Source: Chlorokybus atmophyticus (lineage: Eukaryota > Streptophyta > Chlorokybophyceae > Chlorokybales > Chlorokybaceae). Taken from it: a stretch of 26,764 nucleotides of DNA. Made by a program: the position numbers and the translations under genes. This document shows, in pieces, positions 21,117-26,764 of the stretch. The notes under the pieces are model-generated. The model was given only the letters and a program-made list of their open reading frames with translations. It ran no database searches and was not told the origin of the DNA. Location of the stretch: contig RHPI01003536.1 of NCBI GenBank assembly GCA_009103225.1, positions 145,195 through 171,958 on the forward strand, read 5' to 3'. How positions within the stretch are numbered: the first letter of the stretch is position 1; every line of letters starts with the position of its first letter.

Positions 21117-24100
21117 ACAATGAGTAGTAGCTGACGTGTGTATGTAGGTGTGCGCATGCGTGCGCTGATAGTTAATGAGCAATAACAAACATGAGAAGGC
21201 AAACGCCACTGCGTTTACACACAGCGTGACTGTGTGCAGTGCCTTTTTCTCCACCCTTGTTAAGCCACATACCTGTGGTTGACGCCACCGCCTCTGCCAG
21301 TCCGACTCTCCCTCTCCCTCTCCCTCTCCCTCCGCCTCCTCCCCCTGCTCCTCCTCCGCCGCCGCCGCCAGATGCACAAGTGTGCAACGCGTAGCCTCTA
21401 GCGCAGGTGACATCCTCTAGGCGCCTATGTATGTCTGCGCCATGCATGCGCCGGCGCATGCAATAGGCACATCGACTTGTCGAAGTCGACACTCATGTGT
21501 CGATGATAACACCGAAAGTAGCATATATATATAGCTGGGTCATTGTCAATTAGGACTATGACGTTACCAATAGTATCATTGCTTACTGGTCACTACCTAG
21601 TTTTAGGGACGTCCATGATGCGCCAAATTTTGCTACAAGCGCACATACTCCATTATCGTTTATGCCTTTAACGGCGCTTGACTTTACATATGTACAATTA
21701 CAGTGGCTTCACTTTCCCCAAGTACGATAATATATTTTACATTAACCGGTGTTTAGGCCAGTAAACTACATTACAACTTGAACCTTATCCAGCAATGTGT
21801 CAATTGTTAGTGTTTGCAAGGTCAGTTTATATTGCCTTATATGCAAACATAACTCAGCACCAACCAGTGTGTACATGCAGCAGTGGTTTACTGCCATCTG
21901 TGCGACCATGCGCGGCGTGAGTATGCCACCCACGTCAGGGCACATCTAAGGGCCGCCGGACAATTTGCGCTGCCTACTACTCAGCTACCATGCGATGCAT
22001 GACAAAAAGAATTCAAGAATACAAAAAACTTATCTACAAGAGTCTTAACTGCNTCCCGGGTACGGTCCCATATTGACTGCGGCGATCAACTTCTTTCGCG
22101 TTGAGTCGTAAAACAACCTGCTTTCATACAACCAGCTCCCGGGTAGGTTGTACAAGTCTTGCGCAACTGAAAAGCCAGAGGGAGAGGGAGACATCAGTGT
22201 GGGGTGGTCAAGTTGTGTCTGCGAAGCGAGTGAGGTGAGGCGAAAATGTTGGCTCACTGTTGGCGAGGGTGCCGATGTCGAAGCGACGGCACGTGTTGGG
22301 TTGGAACCAACTCAATGGCCGTTTCGCCGGCAGTCTGCATTCGGTAATCACCAATTTGCTTTGCGACGTCGGCCATATGAACACGCCCATGGCCGTCGCA
22401 CTCAACTGGCCATCATGCACTGATGCACGTAACACAAACACAGTCATCGGCTGGTAACATGTCTTGGTGGGCACGGTGCAACTTTGTTTTTTTGTGTTGT
22501 CTTATGTCTTGTGTCTTACGTGCATGGCCTACTCGGTACGTTCCGAATATAGCCTCGCCGTCATGCCGAGTGCAGACCAACGCGTCCCCGCCGCACACAA
22601 CAATCTCCACGCTGTCCACAAAAGTGTACATCCCGTTCACCTGGCAGCAGCAAGCACAACACAAGAGTTGCAGTGAGGGCAGTGGCGTCTTGCATAATGG
22701 TAGTAGTAGTAGTCATAGTCGAAGTAATAGCAATAGTAATAATAGTAGTAATTGTAGTCGTAATGGTAATGATAAGGGTGATGATAAATCCAACCTTGAT
22801 GGATTTCCGTGTGGGCACTGTGAGCAGGAGGCGTCCCTTGTAGACAGCACCCTGCTGCAAGCTCCAGATAGGCCCGTCTGCGTTGGATATCGGCAACGTG
22901 GCCACCTGGCAGGAGGGCGCAGCAAGCGACAGCACCGAAAACGGACACCTGCCGGAACATGCAAGTCTGTTGTAGTGCACATAGCCACATATACTATGCA
23001 GTAGGAGTTGCATGCTCTAAACGCACACACACACGCGCACGCGCACCACGCATGTGTTTGCGCGTGTGTGTGCGTGCACGCACACACACGCGTGCACGAT
23101 CTCTCGCGCGCGATTATGATAAGCATACCCATCCACGCACGTACGCACGCACGCACGCATATACAACTTCACTCACCTTGTGACTGTTGTATTGCCATTG
23201 TAGCGCACGAGCGTGGCGAATAGGCGCTTCCCATTGGCTGCCATGAACACCAGTGTCTGGGAGTCGTAGTTGACATTGGCGGGGACGTGGATCATGCGGC
23301 AATCCGTAATCAGGTTGTTGTGAAGGTTGGACTTGAGCGCGCACGATGCGATGGCATATGAGGTTGTTGATGATGCGGTCTCTATTTTCAATTGCACGAA
23401 GACGCGGTCGCTCGCCACGAGGAGAAGCCGCGAACTCACTTGCTGTATTTTGTCATCTGTGAAGCGGGAACACAATACAGCAGTTGGTAACCCGTCAAGA
23501 GAATGTGCGCATGCGCGTGTGCGTGTGCGCGCCTGCATGTGTGCGTGTGCGTGCGTGTGCGCGTGTGAGTTACCATTTGGGAGTGCTGTGCGGAATTCCA
23601 GCAGGTGGCAGTTTGTAAGATTCGCGCGGGAGCAGCGCACCACATTTGTGGGTTCGCTTCCCGGCACCCATGGGACACTCAGATTCTTATACTGCACTTC
23701 GAGCAGCAAATACCCCTTACAGGACGCAGTGTTTTCCAACACCTTCAGCACTGAAACCGAGTAGGCAAATACACGTCAGTTGTCAAAACCACCACCACCA
23801 CCACCACCATCACCACCACAACAACAACAACAACAGCAAACGCAAAAGCACAAGCAACAACAACAACGGCGACAACGGCGGCAACAACGACAGCAGCAGC
23901 GACCGAAACACCAGCAACGCCACCGAAGATGACATCAACATCAACATCAACACCAACACCAACACGTCCATAGCAGTAACAACCGCATAGTACCTTCAAT
24001 GCCGGCCAGCGAAGCCGTCTGCACCACGCAGCCCGTTCCGTCTGTGTCGCAGTCCGCGGTGGTTGTGTAGCCCTCGTAGGTGCGGGTTGCAACGCTCAGG

Positions 24101-24712
24101 TACGCGCGGCCGTGTGTAGCGTGCATGATCGGGAAGGCTTGGTTGTCGGTCTTACGGAGATGTATGTCGAGGGGCTTGCCAGCGACTGGGGTTATGAGAG
24201 TTGTAATCAGCAAAGCGTGAGTGTTTGACTTGTCGGCAAACCCACACATGTTGGCGGATGCTTGTGCGTGCACGTGGGCGGTAGACTGTCACAAGGCTTC
24301 AGTGCATGTGCCTGAGCAGGGGTCACACGCGCAAACCTCTGTACACCCACACCCACACCCACTTTGAAACCCCCTCTCTCACAGACACATGCACGCCCAC
24401 CTGTAGTGAGTTCTTTTGCTGTGACGCTGGGCGGGCCGGTACCATTGCGGTCGCAGGCTGTTGTTGTTTATTGTTTCCACCAGCAGGCAATAGACACAAC
24501 AGTCAGCAGCCAACACATTCCCCCGAGAAACTTGTGCTGGTGCATGCCAACAACCAGCCAAGAGCAAAAACAACAGTGAACCGAAGGCCATGCACAGCAG
24601 TGAAAAGCACACACATCAGCTCACCATGCAAGCTGAAGTCAACGGCGGCCGTGGCCAGGATGAGCATATGCACCATCAGAGCCATAACCATGACAGCACG
24701 CCGGCGCGCCAT
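20047..24712 (-). CDS. Secreted cysteine-rich repeat protein, unrecognised family (interrupted by assembly gap)
   Basis: Nine exons before the gap join in phase: 24712-24625, 24457-24401, 24185-23994, 23750-23574, 23456-23177, 22948-22795, 22640-22520, 22419-22258, 22166-about 22054 (N at 22053). After it come about 21430-21273 (5' edge uncertain), 21019-20891, 20675-20432 and 20281-20047 with the stop. Roughly 448 residues precede the gap. A signal peptide starts MARRRAVMVM and ends near ATAAVDFS; further in-frame ATGs reach 24721 and above. The N-terminal part repeats a unit of paired beta-like strands: HGRAYLSVATRTYEGY, KGYLLLEVQYKN, SSRLLLVASDRVFVQLK, LVFMAANGKRLFATLV, AVYKGRLLLTVPTRKS and SRLFYDSTRKKLIAAVN, with Cys between. 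A Gly/Arg-rich linker follows, then about 200 residues of dense Cys with units such as SCGTGLDGCGGAINCGGC. A beta-propeller ectodomain with EGF-like tail is my inference. The exon 7/8 junction has an alternative (donor 22533). Confidence 0.72.
20321..20346. repeat. (GTT)n microsatellite in an intron
   Basis: About 26 bp of GTT triplets lie within the last intron (20282-20431) of the secreted protein gene, followed by a CA/CG alternating tract to about 20395. Confidence 0.95.
20770..20880. repeat. TG/CG alternating tract in an intron
   Basis: Irregular TGTGCGCGC and GTGTGTGC-like units fill the intron 20676-20890 of the secreted protein gene. Purine-pyrimidine alternation is nearly strict. 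Confidence 0.75.
21027..21114. repeat. (CA)n plus (GA)n compound microsatellite
   Basis: A CA-rich stretch leads into 50 bp of pure GA (21065-21114) within the intron 21020-21272 of the secreted protein gene. Confidence 0.95.
21443..21462. repeat. Perfect 20-nt palindrome
   Basis: TGCATGCGCC is followed directly by its reverse complement. It lies just upstream (in gene orientation) of the Gly-rich exon of the secreted protein gene. Confidence 0.9.
21468..22053. other. Region next to assembly gap, no exon recognised
   Basis: An intricate set of GTCGA-based inverted repeats occupies 21468-21505. The rest is AT-richer than the neighbourhood, and no in-phase exon with splice borders could be found. 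The single N at 22053 cuts directly into an exon, so part of the secreted protein gene is probably missing or misjoined here. Confidence 0.55.
22699..22788. repeat. Degenerate (TAN)n-type triplet repeat in an intron
   Basis: Ninety bases of period-3 sequence (TAG, TAA, CAT, AAT triplets) fill much of the intron 22641-22794 of the secreted protein gene. On the minus strand it reads as a Thr/Ile or Tyr run, which produces false open frames. Confidence 0.9.
23018..23160. repeat. CA/TG/CG alternating tract in an intron
   Basis: ACACACGCGC, GTGTGTGCGTGC and ACGCACGCACGC units lie in the intron 22949-23176 of the secreted protein gene, with only short interruptions. Confidence 0.8.
23500..23570. 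repeat. GTGTGCG-rich tract in an intron
   Basis: Short GCGTGTGCGTGTGC units fill the intron 23457-23573 of the secreted protein gene. Confidence 0.8.
23788..23990. repeat. Long degenerate triplet repeat (ACC/AAC/AGC series) in an intron
   Basis: About 200 bp of period-3 sequence starts as pure ACC, passes into AAC, mixed AAC/GGC and AGC, and ends as AAC/ATC/ACC. It occupies nearly all of the intron 23751-23993. It is open on both strands because the triplet series avoids stops, but it is flanked by correct splice sites and is not coding. Confidence 0.92.
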
Positions 24713-25114
24713 GTTCACCATCATCGCCACCATGACCATGCACGCCACCCACAATGTGATAAGCATACACTCACACTCTCAACTACTGTATGCAGTGTAC
24801 AGGTGACCCGTACGATACGGGCCGTACCAGGCAAGCAAGTCGAACATGGCTGGAAGCGTGCGCAAAAAGGCGGGGCAATGCTAAATTGCAACCTATTCAA
24901 AAAGGGTTTGCTAACGTAGTAGCTTGGTATCTTCTTCTTCCACCTGGTACTCACTGCACTACATGTTGCGTGTATGTAGGTGGCCTACTGCCGGTCCGTC
25001 GTACTTTGCTTGGGAACGTGCTTGTGTACGGCCAGGCAAATGGTCATCATGACTCCACTCCAGAGTCAGTCTGCGATCGACGGACAGACAAGAAAAATCT
25101 GTAAGTATGTCAGC

Positions 25115-25145
25115 GCCAATGGGTCCACACTGTGGACCCATTGGC
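25115..25145. repeat. 31-nt hairpin, 15-bp perfect arms, 1-nt centre
   Basis: GCCAATGGGTCCACA is followed by a single C and then its exact reverse complement. Such a short centre favours a cruciform or a recent inverted duplication. Confidence 0.93.
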
Positions 25146-25146
25146 C

Positions 25147-25193
25147 AACCTGTTTGTTTCTGCAGTGGACTCCACAACAGAAACAAACAGGTT
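25147..25193. repeat. 47-nt hairpin, 16-bp perfect arms, nested loop hairpin
   Basis: AACCTGTTTGTTTCTG pairs exactly with CAGAAACAAACAGGTT. The 15-nt loop contains its own small hairpin GTGGA-C-TCCAC. It starts one base after the preceding hairpin ends. Confidence 0.93.
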
Positions 25194-25490
25194 TGCACAG
25201 CGCTCAGCAGCACGTACTTGAATGTCAGTACAGTTGGTGTAATTGCACACGCTGTTGCAGGTACCATATAGAAGTCCTACAAGACTTTATGCCATGACAT
25301 GTTCGGGCCGGTCAACATGCAGGAACAAGTTAAGGGCATATCACTGCTTCAAGCTTCAAGGCGGGACCACGCTGCTGGCTAGCAGCCTGATAAGATGAAT
25401 TGGACTGCTGTGGTTGTGCATGTGGGTTGGACGTAAATACATGACGTGGCTGCTTAGATGGTAGGATTGAGTTTTAGGGTCAATTCGTAT

Positions 25491-25515
25491 AACGGGCAAG
25501 ACATGATTGCCCGTT
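25491..25515. repeat. 25-nt hairpin, 9-bp arms
   Basis: AACGGGCAA and TTGCCCGTT pair perfectly around a 7-nt loop. Confidence 0.88.
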
Positions 25516-25615
25516 GAGCCCTGATTTTGGCATGATGACGCATACCACAACCGCACGGTTGCGGCAGAGGTATAAGTAGTATACTCAAGAGTAGCAGCAT
25601 GCTATTATAGCCACC

Positions 25616-25646
25616 GACATGGCATGGCATCATGCTATGCCATGTC
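25616..25646. repeat. 31-nt hairpin, 15-bp arms with one mismatch, 1-nt centre
   Basis: GACATGGCATGGCAT pairs with ATGCTATGCCATGTC, with one mismatch (a G-T pair if RNA) and a single central C. Its size and 1-nt centre equal those of the hairpin at 25115-25145, but the sequence differs. Confidence 0.9.
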
Positions 25647-26030
25647 AATGGTAAAGGTGGGGGTCAAGAGGGTAATGCTCTTACCCTGTTGTTGAACTAA
25701 GGCTGTCATAAGCACTGAGGGAAGGGAATGCAAGGCACACAGCTTGCCATTTGTTTACGTGCGTGAGGACCAGTGCAGACTCCACTTAACGAGCAGCTAG
25801 AGAGTGGTAATTATAAGCTGGCCATATAAGCATGCAGGCGGTTTAAGTCTCACATAGTGGTGACGCTTGATGTGGGCACCTGCCTGTACCATGGTAGCAT
25901 ATCATGTCATGCCAGTGACAAGCTCTAACAAGCTGACAAAGGATACAAACAGACGGTTTGTAGGGGCCAACTTATCTTCATGTCGACGCGGTCAACCTTG
26001 CCATACTTAAAAAACAGTCGCTCAACTTGA

Positions 26031-26046
26031 AAGCGAGATCTCGCTT
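26031..26046. repeat. 16-nt perfect palindrome
   Basis: AAGCGAGA is followed directly by TCTCGCTT. Confidence 0.88.
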
Positions 26047-26296
26047 GGGCGCCATATATTCACAATATGAGCAGGACACGGGGTTGATGTCATTATCGTC
26101 CATGTTAGCTTACACTTGCAAAAACAGAACTGTTAAGAAGTAAGTGGGCGCAGCTGCCGACAACGGGCTTTCATCGCATGCAATGCAAGCGTTACTGCTT
26201 GCTGGCTGATGAACTTCGCAACAGCGAAAACAGCAATGGCGCATGCATGCTGAGGACACTTTGAAGTACTTTTCACAGCAAGTATTTGCCCTCGAA

Positions 26297-26339
26297 GGCA
26301 CCAGTGGCGGTTGCTACCGCCACTGCCACCGCTGGTGCC
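26297..26339. repeat. 43-nt two-tier hairpin
   Basis: An inner stem CAGTGGCGGT/ACCGCCACTG has a 4-nt loop TGCT. Outer bases GGCACCAG/CTGGTGCC also pair and compete with part of the inner stem. Confidence 0.9.
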
Positions 26340-26764
26340 CACCGGAACCCTCGTGACGCTTTAATAGCAAAGGTGTACTACACCATTGCTATCGGAGTGA
26401 CGCTATCATTTGGAATAATATACAGACTTTTGTTCATTGAAAGGTGTGTACAAAGGTGTACTTTGTGTCTTTAAGCTTGCCATGATAATGAGCACGTGGC
26501 AATGCTATAATGTGAGACATCCTCGCATGGCTCGTCTCACACAGCAACGACCCTGCTTTACTACAATCAAGTGCATGCGTCCTGCTGAATGGTTTCTCTT
26601 GTGCATCTCTCGTACAAAAATGTGTACAATGACAATCCACCCAAAAGAACTTCACTCTTGCACAAAAATAAGGAGGGCGTTGCTAAATTTGCAATGAAGG
26701 TTTGTACTCGCAACCACGGCGCATTACATGCATTATGGCGCGCGAAAGGGGGGGGGGGGGGGGG

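Larger units (their letters stand above)
24767..26764. other. Apparently non-coding region with several strong hairpins
   Basis: No ORF here shows a family motif; the longest (24790-25104) is unremarkable. At least six inverted repeats occur between 25115 and 26339 (listed separately). A run of G from about 26747 marks the window end and may be a low-quality contig edge. The region upstream of 24712 must include the promoter of the secreted protein gene. Confidence 0.55.

Noticed and set aside
21468-21505. Cloverleaf-like fold resembling a tRNA
   Set aside because: The stems overlap and exclude each other, and there is no T-loop GGTTCGA-type box or acceptor stem of proper length.
20300-23600. 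Repeat arrays that might be taken for CRISPR
   Set aside because: They are microsatellites with 2-6 base units in introns of a eukaryotic gene; no spaced direct repeats of 20-40 nt.

Overview
This is nuclear DNA of a eukaryote, about 26.8 kb with eight protein-coding genes. All eight are split by many short introns (mostly 70-120 nt) that end in a pyrimidine-rich tract and TGCAG or similar. The gene products point to the green lineage. The urease is the fused single-chain plant type, the TFIIA small subunit has plant-like wording in its C-terminal half ([23 protein letters not shown]), and the S1/P1 nuclease, UreF and UreD all read like plant and algal family members. Short intergenic gaps, a candidate TGTAA polyadenylation signal, intermediate base composition and abundant microsatellites suit a green alga. 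I cannot place it more precisely from sequence alone. Single N positions at 4947 and 22053 show that this is a draft assembly.

Layout: (1) 56-2742, minus: the N-terminal propeller and start of the hydrolase domain of an S9 prolyl-oligopeptidase-family peptidase; its catalytic part lies beyond the window. (2) 2743-5218: a poorly resolved stretch holding a small OPA3-like ORF (2930-3274), scattered exon-like pieces and a ~390 bp CT microsatellite. (3) 5219-11937, plus: a compact urea-degradation cluster of urease (19 exons), UreF (2 exons) and UreD (5 exons), with gaps of only 109 and 17 nt. (4) 13038-15113, minus: a complete 10-exon S1/P1 nuclease with a signal peptide and all zinc ligands. 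(5) 15616-16302, plus: TFIIA small subunit, followed after 111 nt by (6) 16414-18605, a G-patch protein. (7) 20047-24712, minus: a large secreted cysteine-rich protein with repeated beta-strand-like units, whose introns are filled with different simple repeats; an assembly gap interrupts it. (8) 24767-26764: apparently non-coding DNA with a cluster of unusually good hairpins.

How the genes work together: urease hydrolyses urea to ammonia and carbamate; UreD and UreF, with UreG (not seen here), load nickel into its active site. The enzyme and two of its accessory proteins are therefore physically clustered and possibly co-transcribed. The other genes have no obvious pathway link to it. The most unusual signals are the operon-like urease cluster, the very high share of GC-AG introns (seven among roughly 60 resolved introns), the 3'-splice-site-like sequences just upstream of several start codons, and the unrecognised secreted repeat protein.
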